Shown here piece after piece: positions 1 through 13,844 of a DNA stretch of 64,000 nt. The stretch is taken from positions 48,265,120 to 48,329,119 of the forward strand of contig CM056583.1 of the NCBI GenBank assembly GCA_029721435.1. The letters are read 5' to 3'. Numbering within the stretch: the stretch's first letter is position 1; the number at the start of each line of letters is the position of its first letter. The DNA comes from Gymnothorax reevesii (Eukaryota; Chordata; Actinopteri; Anguilliformes; Muraenidae). The position numbers were made by a program, and so were the translations under genes. The notes under the pieces were generated by a model, which made no database searches, had not been told where the DNA came from, and was given only the letters and a program-made list of their open reading frames with translations.

Positions 1-279
1 ATTCCTCTTCCTTTTTGTGTGTTATATTTTGTTTTTTTGCTAATTGGATTCTTAACTTAAAGGTTCAAACCTCCACCTACTGTACCGGAGTATTTAAAAG
101 TGATCCAGTTTTACAATCACATAATTATCTGCATAGAAAAAAAAAAAGAGCAAAAAAAAAGATAATAAAAATAAAATAAACGTATCCATTATCATTTTAA
201 TAGTAACATTCTAAATCATTTTAAATAGATCAGTTCTTTTTCAATACCCTCTAACTGCTTTTTGAATGTTTTTAATCCT

Positions 280-430
280 TTAAAGGACTGCGGCCGAGTC
301 ACTGTATATCACCACCCTGTTTGGTCTTATTTTTTCCACCCACTCAAGTCCAAGTATTATTGCCATCATCTCAGCAGAATAGGCCAACAATTTATCTGTA
401 ATTCTGTTTGCTGAATGAATTTAAACAGAT
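280..430 (-). pseudogene. LINE RNase H domain relic
   Basis: On the - strand about 290-395 reads AYSAEMMAIILGLEWVEKIR and then VVIYSDSAAVL. This has the Glu and Asp spacing of the RNase H domain in I/Jockey-type LINEs. Stops and frameshifts surround it, and no reverse transcriptase is visible in the adjoining sequence. Confidence 0.5.
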
Positions 431-3400
431 AGAATGTAAACCCTGTTCCTAAGTATTGATTTTGATCTTTTGAGCCACCAGGTCTCAGCCTGATCTTAGT
501 GACAAAAAGAAGTCATCTGCCCCTTCTCTTTTCATGTCCTCACTCTGCTCAGGTGGGGTTCCTCTTCTTCTGCTAATAGGCAACTTCAATTGGGTGGAGC
601 ACCTGCTCAAGTATGACAAAATTCTTACATATCATAATTATAAGTCCCTTATCAAATCTAAACAAAATTCCAGCACTATTTCTGCCTTGCATTAATATTG
701 CCACCACACCAGTGGTCATGATCAGTTGAGAGATCAGATTACCATTTGAAAACTCACATTGTTAAGTTATGTTGACGCACTGAAATTTCCATTTCACTGA
801 AGTGGCTTACAACCTTGAGTTGGAGTACCAGTAACTCATGAAATTAAGCTGAAATTTCATAACTCATTTTGTTAAGTGGAAGTAAATGATGGAAAAAAGT
901 TATGATGACTTATTGAGCTTATCACTTTTTACAGTGTAGGTCGTTTGGGTTTTTTTCCCTTTTAAACTACTCCAACTTTCCCTCCTTCCGCCACATATTT
1001 CCATTCCTAACTCACTTCCTGATCCTTCACTTCCTTCCGCCATCTCCTGTCCATTCCCAGTCCGGTCCTGCCAGCCCTCCAGTCGCCTCACAATACAATG
1101 GGTTACAGTGATTTTATAGGCCTAACGGCATGGAATGCGGCTCAGCCAATCACATTTAAGGATGGGAAGCGCCCGTTTCATAACAACAATCAATGAATCA
1201 TTCATACTCAATTCATTCATTCATCTTCTATACCTGCTTATTAGAAATTTCAGGGGGCACATCAGAGAATGTTGAGTACAGAAATTATATGCTTTACTGT
1301 AATAAATAAATGCGATACAACCCACTGGGGCTTTCAATCATTAACTCAAATGCTGTCTGGCCATTCCTTGAATGAAACCATGTCAAAAAAAAAAGTCAAA
1401 ATCTACGCCAACAATTGATTTTAGTGCAAGAGAGTGTTTCATATGATCAAAATGAAGCAGAAATAAACGATTCCAAAATATTGATTTAAACCATCCTTTA
1501 AGCCGACTATTCTTTTTTAAAGCAGGACATCGCAGTCTTCGAATCTGCCACCCAACGACAACGGCCAATTTGAATAGACAAAGAATCAGATTCTCCGGCC
1601 ACCCTGCTTGAATACCGGGCCTGGGTCACAGATGTATCATTGATAAGTAGCCTACCACACACAAAATATCGTTGGTCTACATAGTTAGTGCTGCACGGAT
1701 TTGAGTGTTACTGACAGAGTCTCGTAGGAGTACGGCTCTTACAATTAGGCGGTCGCAATGTCTTAAGGGAAAGCCCATAGGTAGCCTTCACTATCAGCAC
1801 TGATAAACCTTTCGTTAAGGACGTATTTAATGAGTTCTGGCCGGCCCATCGCCAAAACACCAGATTCCTTGCTAGATTACGTAAAATAATGCACCTAATT
1901 TGATAATGAATTACAAGGCGCCTATTACGCTTACCTTACTGGTCACATGTCAACGCTCTACCACAACCACAAGGAAAACACAACTTTTTTTACCCACTTA
2001 TCCTCGAGAATGATGCTTCTGAACTCTTAAATTTATTGCTGTGTGATTTTTAAAGAAACGCGCTAATTCCGAACTCAACCTGTTGGACCAGTTTTTCGAG
2101 TTTCCATGTGAAGGTAGCCATTGCGCAGGTAAAGGGAGTGAACAAAACCTTAACTGCTCTTTGAAACAGGGAAGTGAGCAGGTATGGTTTAGGATCTGGA
2201 AATCGAAAGAAAAGCATACATTTCAGGGAAGGAAGAAAACCTGGAACTTGGAAAACTTGGTGAGTACCTGTATGTGTAAATTAGTAAAAATGTATGAATG
2301 GGATAATGAAACTTGGCCGCAAACTCACCACCCACCACTGAGATGTTGCGATCTGTGTATTACACGGCACTCCGTAAAACCTTTCTATATTTTAACGGGT
2401 CCTACCAACGGGAACCGTCATCCGCAGGATTGCAGTTGTTAACTTTAAAAACTATTAATCAAGTGCCTGAGAGAATGGAAAGGAGTGCAACGCATGGACC
2501 GAGCCGGAACATTACGAATACGATAAACCTGTCATTCCCATGATACAGATACCAAGCTAAGATATAACGATACTTAGTAGTTTAATGGTTGGCCACTCCG
2601 CCTCGTTTTTTAAGACGCACTTGCATTGACCCAATGCATCCACTAATTGTAGAAAAACACGTTCATACCCTGTTATATTGATCCGTGTTACTTTTTTTTT
2701 TTTTTTTTTTTACCTTACCCAGCCAAGTCGTTATTTTTTTATTTTTATTTTATCATTTGGCACGCTTGTAAGTGGGCTCCACCAGATGGAAAGGTCCCCG
2801 TGTATTAAGTGTTTACGTCTGTAAATTGGATAAATGCGGATTTGGTGCCTGGGCTTTGGCTCTTATAATGTTTCATTACATGTTTGTTCATATTAGCCTA
2901 TAGGTTATGATAGCCGATCATCGAGAGTTCAGATCGGGTTAAGTTTCAATAGAAGTCCATCGCCGGCTATTTCTTTTAATACTCGCGATAAAGGGTTGTC
3001 TTCTGTAGATATACACGCACAATTACAAACGACCCTAGTGAGCCCCTTTTAACTGGAGAGGAAACCCCACTAGCTTTTAACATCATTCTCTGAGAAGGTA
3101 GGCAGCCATTCAGTTTTATTATCTGTGGGGAATATGACTATGGTCGGAGGCTTGTGCTGATACCCTTTCTACTTGAAACTTTCAAAGAATAGAAATAAAA
3201 TCAATGACATTTTAGATGTAATAATGGCAACTGGTATTTTTCATCCAAGACTGTGGGTCTCAGGAGGTTGTAAGAATTGACTGTGCCCGTATACAGGTGA
3301 GATTTTCAAATACCTTCATTGTGATGTATTTTTTGCTTTTTAATCATGCCCTAATTATTGTACTGTTGGGACCAACATGGCCTTGTAAAGGACAATTGAA

Positions 3401-4903
3401 AGGAATCTATTAAAATTTATGGTTGTATGGTGAATGTTATGGTTTTTCCAGCTGACTGTTGGCATGAAGCAAAACATGAACTGATCGAGAGATTTTGACA
3501 GAAACCTCTGTTTACTTTGATAGAAATGTCGTCTTGAAAATTTTCACTCTTGCAGGAAATTATGTCTGTAGTTTTGGCTCAGTTCAATACAGAGATGTTT
3601 CCATAAAATCTACTTAAACCATAACAGCGTTGTAAAAAAAGGAATTTAAAGTCTCTCTCAACTTTGTTTAATAGACACTTGCTTCATTTCTATATTTTTC
3701 CTTAATTTTTTTATGGTATGAAGTTTTCAAAATGCAAATATTTGTTTGGCTAATGTTTGTTTTATAACACTAATGTTCCAGAGATGACAGAAATGCTAAT
3801 AGGTAGGGATTGTTCAGGTATAAAATGAATTCTTCCAGGCCTATTACTTTGTAAACTTGGGAACTGGTTCAAACACAATATTGGAGACACCACCAGCTTG
3901 GGCTGTGATCTTGTAGGACCCCCAATGCCTGTGATCAAGAAGTTTTGTAATATATAAAGGTTGCGTTTTGTGTTTTGGAAGGCCCAGTAGTTTTATTATC
4001 CAGTGGAAAGGATGGCAAACATTTTCTATAATTTATTTTGTTGCTAGATTGAAAGAAATGTAAAATTAGATTGTACTCCTGCTTGACATGAGTGAAAAGT
4101 GTATCTGAGTTGTCTTTCTATTCGGCCTTGACCCAATGACAGAATGCTCTGTCTGGGTTGAACTTTAGGACTTATTTTGTGCCTCATGGCAATCCTTCAT
4201 TATCAGCATAAATGGACTGCATCTTTCTGGTGCAAGTGATATACATTTATAGCCATCATATATGGTCAAATCGGTTTTTGAGGTCCAAGAGATGGTGATC
4301 TTCCATCTTCCTTTAACTAAGAGTCAAGTGTAAAGACAGACAGCCAAATACTAATTGTTCTTTGAATTATTTAGTTACCAAGGAGTAGAAGAATCCAGGG
4401 CTTCATTTGGATATGACGTCCAGATTTGGTGATCCCTCATTTACATTCTTAAACTGAATATCAAATGAATGTCCCACTTTTGGTTTAGTAAAAATGAGCC
4501 CTAAATGGTAAGAAATGCTGTAATTGCATACAATGTATCCATAATTGGGATAGGTTCATACAATCCTTGCTTCGTTGGAACCTGAATGTTTAATTACCTC
4601 AATTTCAAGTGAAAGTATGGCAGTGCAGAAGCCATAAATTTTATGGTAATACATTTTTTGGTTGTTGAATGAGCTCTAAATGAGTGTACCTGCTGTCTGT
4701 GGCATATGTTTGGGACTGGGGTGTTGTCATTGAGCTGTTACATCATATTCTATGTTCCCTCCTCTGTTTGTTGAAGGTTTTAATGTTTGGAAGAAAACGT
4801 GATGCAAATTCTCTGAATCTGGAGATGTGATGACATCGTAAAATATTGAAGTAATTTAACAGTTAATTGATTGAAGAAGTGAGAATGACTTGAGATACAC
4901 CTA
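431..4903. other. non-coding, no recognised feature
   Basis: AT-rich sequence with homopolymer runs (for example T tract 2692-2711). Short open frames near 2083-2543 lack any recognisable domain or splice pattern. Could be a 5' intron of atp8b1 or intergenic DNA. Confidence 0.6.
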
Positions 4904-5480
4904 AGGGGGCCGCCAAGCCAATGTTGACATGGAGATTAAAACATTTTTTTGAAGTATGTATTATGATTGGTCATTATGAAAACTCATCGTAATATATTGC
5001 TAAACTGTAAGTATATATGTATAATATATTGCAATAAATACATTGAAACTAATTAATACTATTGTCATTCCGTGACAATTTGCCTCTTGTGATTTCGTGA
5101 CATTGACTTTTTGAAATTTCTTGCCCATAAAGCAGGGTTAAAGTCAATATTTGTTTCTATAACTTACAGTATTAACAAAAAACACCTTAAATATGAACAT
5201 ATTGAAGTTTTATAACTTAGCTATGATAGGAACATCACTTTCTGGATAGTTAAACACAACATTAAAAAAACCACGTCAATTTTGTGTAATTCTGTGACGG
5301 AGTAGTTTTTGCTTGTTTCTTCAATGAAAATTTCTCAAATACATTTTCACTTAAAAATATTAAAGAACAAGTCAATTCCTTCAATATGACATATCATACT
5401 TGATTTTATCTTATTTAGTTGTAGAGTTACAACCCAAAATGTAATGGGACTGTAATTCTGTGACAGCTTGGCGGCCCCCC
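4904..5480. mobile_element. 577-bp MITE with ggggccgccaagc ends
   Basis: The terminal inverted repeats agggggccgccaagc (4904) and gcttggcggccccc (5466-5479) are clear. The interior is AT-rich and non-coding, with several spaced ctgtgac/cgtgaca motifs (5073, 5097, 5293, 5458). No certain target duplication. Superfamily not recognised. Confidence 0.8.
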
Positions 5481-7959
5481 TGATATAATAATTAGGTGTA
5501 ATAATAAATTATTATGTTTGTGCTTCTTGTTTTTTGTAAAAATTTTAGGTAATTTTTTTTTTTTACATTAGTCAAGATGTTATGCATGCTCTTGCCTGGT
5601 CCTGGGGACCAGCAAGTGGGCAGTTTGTAGCTGTGGTCTTTGTTTCTGTGTACTTTAGCTTGTATGTCATTCTTTCTGTTGTGGAAATACTGGTAAATGT
5701 CACAGTGCATTTTTGATGGCTCGCTCGTAGAATAGCTCTGGAGTTTCGAATATACATTAGAAGTGGTAATTTTTAAATTGGCTTTCACATGACTGGGTAG
5801 TGTTATTGCTCCGTTCATGCATGTTGCTTTTGTGAGAGCATGTAGACGTGTGTGACAGCAAGCTCGTAAGAGGGCTGTGTGCTACTGAAAAAGAAGATGC
5901 TATGCTATCCTGATTGCTGTTATTCTGTGTAGAACTACCGACACCTTCTGCAGGACTTGGCTGCCAACACCCTTCAGTATCCCCTTTCAGCCATGACTGT
6001 GCATCTCTAATTAATGGGAGGTAATATTCCATTAGGCACTTAGAATGGAGTCTGTTAAAACACGGGCATAGGTGAGTGAGCTTTGCCCTCAGGTGTGTGG
6101 GTCTCTGGTGCTGGGACTAAACTGTGTACCAGAAACTTAAAAATACCCAGTAAAACTCGCAGTGCTGCGGGCACTGAGGCGACCATTCTGCGGTGGACCA
6201 TGTGACCACTCAAGTGGCCTCATTTTTGTCACAGGAGAGACTCCTGACCCTTTTGTAATGGATCTTGGAAAACCACTTCCTGTTTGCAGATCATGTTCTG
6301 TGAGACACGCCCTCCACTCCTGTCTTTGTGGACGAGTGACGGTATGAGTGCTGTCATTGTTTTGGAACGGTGCTGAGCATTTGCAGTGGGAGAATAGAAA
6401 CCACACCCCTACGTCATTTGCCTCAACTTGTGGGCTTTTTTATTAGGGGACTTGTTTCATTTTAAAGTTGGTGACTTTTATGCTGCTGTGCATTACTGAC
6501 GCTGATCTGGTGTGAAGGATTGTGCATGATGTTTGTACTTCTGTTCTCTTATCTGAACTCGCCTCACCATTGCACCCATCAAAGGTTTTTGGTTCTCATA
6601 TTCAGGGTCTGAAAACCAGTTTAGAGCTGGCTACCTGAAAACATTTTTCAATATGGAAGGAAGCTTTCTAGCAGTGATCAGACAAACATTAAATTTGTTG
6701 ATTGGGAAACAAGTACGTTGCTGCCTGTCAACTGTGTCATGAGGAATATTCAACTCTAAAGATCACTTCGCTTTGAAATGTTGATATGACAGGGGTGTAG
6801 ATTTTAGGAAATCAGACCTTACTGGCCATCATTGGCAGAATGATGCAATGAATGCCAAGAGTGGAACCGATCTTAAGCTGTTCTGGACTATAAAATTAAT
6901 TGTTACATTGTACTCCTCCCACAATTACCAGTGGACCAAAGTAAACCGTATTGCAAGAATCCATGGTAGATCAAGTTGCCCTAGAGTCTGTATTCATCTG
7001 TATTCATGTCTGAATTTGCTTATTCAAATGGCCTTTTTCATTGTGTTTTCTATTATTGAAGACTTGCTGTATTCAATCCTGTAATTTCTTTTCTGAATTA
7101 GAGCATGAATATCTATTTATAGCAATGCCTTTGGTCGGAATACTCATGTTGATATGAGGGGTGCAAAATTATACTCTATCATTGATTTTGGAACATTTAC
7201 TGTAATGGTGAAATATTTAATTTATTTTAGTCATTTAGTTTTTTTGCAGTCGGAGACAAACGGTAAGATCCTGTTTTTCCCAGCAGTTTTCATCTCACTG
7301 ATTTCATTTGCATGTTCAGATATTCTGGCCTGTGGTCAGTCTCACTGGGGACTTCTGAGTGAAATACAATTACTTCCATTTTATTGTTTTCACCCCAGTT
7401 TGTGTTAATAGGAGTCCTGCTGTTACTTCGTACCCAAACAAAAACCCAGCTGGTTCCACACAGGAGCACTGACTGTGCATGAAAAATATGGTATGTTTTC
7501 AATTCTCAATAGGTGAAATAATAAATGAAAATTCTATATAAAGTTTCCTTAAGTATTTGGCCACTGTGTGTTGCCAGAACAGCTTCAATGTGCCTGGGCC
7601 TTGTTCCTACCTGTCTCTGGAACTCTACTGACAGGATAGATTGCGATTCCACTATTCCATCTTTGGGTGTTTTGATGTTGGTGGTTGAGAGTCCTTGCTA
7701 ACAGGCCTGATTCTGAGTCCGATCATGTTGGCCTGACGCCCATTGTCTCAGATATTGCTGGAACTCTATTGGATGGTGTTGTCTGATACTCATTCAAACA
7801 CTTTTATGAAAATGTTTATTCATAATCAATAAATCATTTCAACAAAGTGTCTTTTTCAGGACTCCAGCATTTTTGAAGGGTTCTATACTCCTCATTAAGC
7901 CTCTGAATCTCACAACTTGATAATTCAAATGGACTGTATAAAATAGAGTAGCACTACAT
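5481..7959. other. non-coding, no recognised feature
   Basis: Only short overlapping open frames on both strands, none recognisable. No RNA gene, tandem repeat or transposon end seen. Confidence 0.55.
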
Positions 7960-8310
7960 TTATGGGACAAGAAATATGAAGCTGAATTTCTCAAATTATT
8001 TTCTGTACGCTTGATAGATTGCTTTATTTGGAAAGCATAGATGATTCTTTTTTTCTGACAGGATGAGTTTAATATCCAAATTTATCACATTATTATAGCC
8101 ATTATCATTGCAGAGCTGTCAAAGTTCACTGGAGACATCTATTGGATTGTGCAGGTGATGCATTGATAATTGTCACAATAGTGTGATAAATTAGGACATT
8201 TACTGTTTTTGACAGGAAAAGAATAATCCTCATTGAAAACTCTGATAACAGTCTGTCAAGTGTACAGAAAATAATTTGAGAAGTTAAGATTCATACAGTC
8301 CGGTGAAATA
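7960..8310. repeat. about 340-bp imperfect foldback
   Basis: Left arm (7985-8115) and right arm (8155-8295) are inverted. Examples are ctcaaattattttctgtacgcttgata against tgtcaagtgtacagaaaataatttgag, and ataaatt...catta...tgcag against tgcattgataattg...gtgataaatt. The loop is about 45 bp. Probably a MITE relic; a transcript would fold into a long hairpin. Confidence 0.75.
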
Positions 8311-8455
8311 TTGATATTGTAGGGTTCAGAGGTTTTGTGAGAGGTGTTCAGTTTTTATTTTATACTTCTCCATTAATCACTAACCCTGCTAAAGCTAGTT
8401 CAAACATGAGCCATAATTTTTAAGGCACTGACTTTAAAAAAAATAAATAAATAAA

Positions 8456-8522
<67 letters not shown>

Positions 8523-9597
8523 GTCAAAAGGTCTGACTTGGCCCAAAAAATTACTATTATATGTGAAACCAATGAATGTGTTTACAAAAAAAAAAAAAAC
8601 ATTAAAAGAATCTTCTTTCATCTTTCATCAGTGTACAGTATGTGATATAGTTTCAGCAACATCTGAGACGGTGGGTGTCAGAACCTTGTTTCTTCAGGTG
8701 ACTTGATATGCAATGCCCCCAAGTCAAAATCTCCCTTATTGTAGCTGTGTACTTGGGTTGAGATTTGGTAACTGCAAAGGCTGTAACAATAATTCACATT
8801 TTTTTCCTAATCCACAAACCATTCTGAGATGCTTGTGCCCTGTGGATACGGCCATTGATCTCATGGAAGAGACCCTTCCATGACTGCACAGGTGATTAGT
8901 TGGAATCACAGTGTTTTCATTCCCAGCAGCTTTTCACTCCAAGGGAGTGTTCCCAAACCATGCCAGTAAAATTCTGCTCATTACATGAATGAATGAATGA
9001 ATGAATACCACGAGCACCAGATTATTAGGCTTTTTTGACCACCCCCCCCCCCCCCCCAAATTTGACATGTTGAACATATCTTCAAGTTGCACTCCTTGTT
9101 AATGTGACTGAATATAGAGTTCTGTATCTGCCATACCATCCAAATTCCCTCTAACTTTGGTTTGCAGTTTCACTAATGGAAAACTTAACCAATACACATA
9201 CTGTATTTGTGACACAGCCTGAGCATTAGATCAGAGTGACCGAGTCAGTTGAGTGGAACCGCTCCCAAAAGCACTTAGTGGACGCTCACATTCCCCTCTT
9301 GTTGCTGAGCCTTCAACTCCTCCATTTTGTTCCCTTCAAATATGAGCTTGTTCAGTCCTGGACAACCACAGGTTTGCTTAAATGTTTAGGTATTGTACAT
9401 GCATAACTCAGATGGAATCCTGCTCTGTTTCATTAATATACAGTCAGTTGAGGGGTCAGGCGACACTTGTGGCTAATGTCACTTTGAATGTAGCACACAG
9501 CGCCTGGCATTTATTTCAAAAAGGGTTAACTTGGGTTTGCATGTCTTGGCAGCTGGCTGATTTTGTCAAGTTAGTCCCAGCATTATGATAAGGATCC
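8311..9597. repeat. non-coding with microsatellites
   Basis: Contains (TA)n at about 8461-8515, (AATG)n at about 8986-9006 and a C run at about 9042-9057. Otherwise nothing recognised. Confidence 0.8.
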
Positions 9598-9930
9598 GCA
9601 GGGTTTCCCACACATGGACCATTATGTGGTGGGCCACCACAGAGTCAACTCGGCCTGCCAAAAAATGACTCTGCCCAAACACGATTTTCTCTATCGCATT
9701 CTCATCAGCGTGCGTGCAAAGAAAAAAAAAGGTAAAATTAAAAGTACTGGAAGACGCAGAGTATTACTGCCATGCTCCCCTGGTCAACAAAAGAAAATGC
9801 ATCCCCCCAATCACCCCTCCCTCGCTCAACAAAATAAAAAGCATGTACCTACCCCCCCCCAGTGCTTCCTGCTCTGTGGGAAAGACTGGAACTGTAAAGT
9901 AAGGGATGGATGTCTGTCTTGGTTTTAGGT
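9598..9930 (+). mobile_element. hAT-like terminal fragment
   Basis: Begins cagggtttcccacacatgg and holds gtggtgggccaccac, a terminal pattern like that of the element ending at 63698. The right border is not clear. The short open frames here are low-complexity and not supported as coding. Confidence 0.5.
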
Positions 9931-10094
9931 TGTTTTGTTTTCAGTAGTGCTTAATTTGGTCAAGCAAATTCAAGTCATCAGATTTTACTGTGAACACTTT
10001 CCATAAGCCAGGTCGAGGCAAATCCTACTTCAGAGAAAGGCCAAGATTTGAATTTTGCAATTGGTCAAGTGAATTAGGAGAACTGAATGTCGTA

Positions 10095-10965
10095 TTTTGC
10101 TAATTACATTACTGGGAAATCAGGAGTTAATTGAGTCATTGGCTAATGCAGTATTTAAAATGGGGTTATGAGTTTGCATCTTAACCGTTTTGAGCAATGT
10201 TTTACATATTCAGGAGGATGATTATTTTGAATGACTCATTAAATTCTGAATGTTGAAGAGCTGGGTTTATTGCTGTATTTGGAGTTCAATTGAGTCATTG
10301 ACTCTGTGGAGGAGCGGGGCTTACAGCTGCAGTTACTGGACGATCAATTAGAGTCAAAGTGCGTTATTAACTCGGATGTGACTAGGCTGGGCTTATAGCT
10401 GCAGTTGCAGAATTCCTATTTTAGGACAAACCGAGTCATCGACTCAAATGTGGAGGAGCTGGGCTTATATCTGCAGTTGTAGAATGACCATTTTCATTCA
10501 AACTGTTCATTGACTGAGGATTGTGGATGACTTAGGCTTATACCTGCAGTCATTGACTCCACAGCCAGACTTATGGCAGCAGTTGCAGAATGACTATTTT
10601 ATGTCAAGCCAAGTCATTGATTCAGATGTGGAGGAGCTGGGCTGATAGCTGCAGTTGTAGAGTGATCATTTTGAGTTTAATTGAGTCATTGGCACAAATG
10701 TGGAGAGGCTAGGTTTATGGCTGCAGTCGTAGAATGACTTTTTTTTTTTTTATGTCAAACCGAGTCATTGACTCGGATGTGGAGGAGCTTGGCTCATATC
10801 TGTGGGTGGAGAATGACTATTTTCAGTTAAACTGAGTCATTGACTCAGGGGTGTAGATGAGTTAGGCTTATAGCTGCAGTTCTAGAGTGATCATTTTGAG
10901 TCAAACTGAGTCATTGACTCAGATGTGGAGAAGCTGGGCTGATAGCTGCAGTTGCAGATTTGGGC
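10095..10965 (+). repeat. minisatellite, 72-79 bp period, rich in TGAGTCA motifs
   Basis: About 11 diverged units. The core is gagtcattgactcagatgtggaggagctgggcttatagctgcag. Cores start near 10291, 10432, 10610, 10682, 10761, 10833 and 10907. Several hold TGAGTCA and TGACTCA back to back, the AP-1 consensus. Lies about 13 kb upstream of the atp8b1 start codon. Confidence 0.9.
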
Positions 10966-12159
10966 CCCAGCTGGGGCATTTCGATGCCATGCTGTATTAA
11001 AAAAGTAATTTCCTCTGGTCTTCCTCACGGTATGTTATTGAGCTATGTAAAAGCAAACATGAATGCTGTGAAAAAGATTTTTACTCTCCCTGATCATGAA
11101 ATTTTTTTTTGCATATTTGTCACAATTAAATGTTTCAGGTCAACAAACTAATTTTCATATGAGGCAAAGATTACCTGAGAAAGCATAAAATGCAGTTTTC
11201 AAATTATGATTTCAGTTAGAAAAAGGATAGAAGATGTCCAACCTTACCTGGCCCAATGTGATGAAGTAATTGATTACTATGCAATCGGTTAAGCAGATTT
11301 AATCAATAATTGGGTTCAATTTCTCTGGACACACCCCAACATGATGAATGCCAGCCCTGCTGAATCATAGCATCACTTGATCACTTGAACCTGTTGGCAA
11401 AACACCGCACATGATGCCATAATCTACATTCAAGAACAGATGAGAAGGAAAATTTGCTGACATCTGCCGGGAAAGGGTTGCAAAATCATAAGGCTCTGGG
11501 ACACCGAACCACAGTGAGAGCCATTATCTACAAATTGGTAACCCATGGTCATGGAACAGTGTTGAATCTTCCCAGGAGTGTGCGGCTGACCACAATTCCT
11601 CCAAGAGTGCATTGATGACTCCTCCAGGAGGTCACAAAAGAACTCAGGCCAGCATCGGAAGAACTGCCATCCTCACTTACCTCAGTTAAAGTCGGTGTTC
11701 ATAATTCCATAATGAGAAAAAGACTGGACAAAAATGGCATCCACGGGGAAACGGCAAAGCAAAAACCTCTGCTGACCAAAAAGAACTCAACGGCTTATCT
11801 CATATTTTCCAAAATCATCTTGATGGCCCAGAAGACTTTTCTGACATTACAACATTGTATTCTGTGCACTGATGAGTCAAAAGTGAAACTTTTGGAAGAC
11901 ATGGATCCCATTACTTCTGGTGTAAAGCTAACACCGCATTCCACAACAAGAACATCATAATAGCAGTGAAACACAGTGGTGGTCATGTGATGATCAGGGG
12001 CTGCTTTGTTGCTTCAGGACCTGGACAACTTGACATAATTGATGGAACTATGAATTCTGCTCTCAAAATCCTGAAGGAGAATGTTCAACCATCAGTTTGT
12101 TACCTAAAGCTCGAGAAAAACTGGGTCATGCAACAGGACGATCATCTGAAGCACACAAG

Positions 12160-13844
12160 TAACCCCATTTCCAGAAAAGTTGGAAGAGTGTGTAAAATGT
12201 CAATAAAAATGGAATATAACTATTTGCAAATCATTTAAACCACGTGTCAAACTCATGCCAGGGAGGGCCAAGAGGCTGCAGGTTTTCATTCCACTCAAAA
12301 ACTCCACCAGGTGATTTCACTTACCTCACCTTCAAGCAGAGAGAAGGGACTAATCAGTGAATCACCTGCAGGAGTTTTGGGGTGGAATGAAAACCTGCAG
12401 CCTCTTGGTCCTTCATGGCACCAGTTCGACACCCCTGAAAATCCTATGTTAAATTGAAAATAGTGCAAAGACAACATCAAATATTGAAACTGAGAAATTG
12501 TGTAGTTTTTTTAAAAACACCTGCTCTTTTGAATTTGATGCCAGCAACACATTTCAAAAAAGCTGGGACAGGGGCTACATCATTGTGTTTAAAAGGTCTT
12601 TCAGACATAAAGAAAGCAATGGCTTCACGACTCGGGGAAAGACTGTACGGGAAAATAGTTCAATAATAAAAAATTATGTTTCTCAATGTAAAATTGAGAA
12701 GAATTTTGCGATTTCATCCTTCACAGTACATGATATTATCAAAAGAATCGGAGCATCTGGAGAAAATCTTTGTACACAAGGGATAAGACTGAAAACCAAT
12801 ATTGAATGACCATGATCTGCAGGCCCTCAAGCAGCTGGGCCTTTAGAACAGACTGGATTCTGAAGTGGAAATCGCTGCATTGGCTCAGTAACGCATCTGT
12901 AAAGCATTGTTAGTGAACACCATCTGTCGCTGTGTTTACAAATGCAGGTTAAAACTCTGGCATGAAAATATTACACCAAGATCCAGAAATGCTACGGCCT
13001 TCACTGGGCCCGAGCTCATTTAAAATGGACTTAGGCGAAGTGGGAAATTGTCTTGTGCTCTGACCGATCAAAAATGTGACATTTTTTTAGGAAATTATGG
13101 ACTCCGCGTCCTCTGCGCTTATAAGGAGAGGGACAATGCAGCTCGCTATCAGAACACAGTTCAAAAGCCAGCATCCATTGTAGTTTTGGCCCGGGGGTAC
13201 TTTATTGCACGTGGCATGAGTAACTTGCACATCTGTGAAGACGCCATTAATGCTAAACAAGATATATAGGTTTGGGAGTTTCATATACTCCCATCCAGGC
13301 ATCTTTGACAGGGAAGGCTGTGGTTGTTTCAGCAAAACAATGCCAAACACAACATTCTGCATGTATTACAAAAACATGGCTCTATGGTTAAAGAGGCTGA
13401 GTGCTAAACTGGCCTGCCTGCAGGCCAGTCCTGTCACCCACTGAATATATTTGGCGCATTATGAAAGAAAATATGACAAAGGAGTCTGCAAAGTGCTGAT
13501 CGGCTGAAAGCCTGCATCAAGCAAGAAAAGGAAAAACATTTTGCTTTCAAAACTATAGCAGTTGGTCACCTCAGTTCCCAAACACTTTCTGAGTCTTCTT
13601 AAAAGAAAAAGTGATGCAGCACAGTGGTAAATATTGCCCCTGTCCCAACTTTCTTTAAACATGTTGTGGTCATGAAATTCTAAATGTGCGACTATTTAAA
13701 AAAAAATGTCTCACTTTCAACACTTAATGTCGTCTTTGCACTATTTTCAAATAAATATAGGGTTTAAGTGATTTGCAAATATTTAATTTGGTTTTTATCT
13801 ACTTTTTATATGCCATCCCAACTTTTCTGGAGATGGGGTTGTAA
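12160..13844 (+). mobile_element. Tc1/mariner copy A, nested in an older Tc1 element
   Basis: Ends accccatttccagaaaagttgg (12162) and ccaacttttctggagatggggttg (to 13842) are inverted repeats beside TA. It carries a decayed transposase on the + strand, with recognisable fragments around 12600-12760 and 13040-13270, many stops and frameshifts. A foldback MITE (12241-12437) is inserted near its left end. It splits another Tc1 element whose pieces lie on both sides. Confidence 0.88.
12241..12437. mobile_element. 197-bp foldback MITE
   Basis: The arms cgtgtcaaactcatgcc...aagaggctgcaggttttcattcca and tggaatgaaaacctgcagcctcttggtcc...ggcaccagttcgacac are inverted copies. No coding capacity. The terminal pattern (caggggtgtc on the complement) suggests a hAT-derived MITE. 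Confidence 0.85.

Noticed and set aside
2083..2543. 119- and 76-codon open frames
   Set aside because: Overlapping frames of low-information sequence without family resemblance; length is within chance.
8400..8621. 73-codon - strand frame with an alternating Tyr/Ile run
   Set aside because: Translation of the (TA)n microsatellite.
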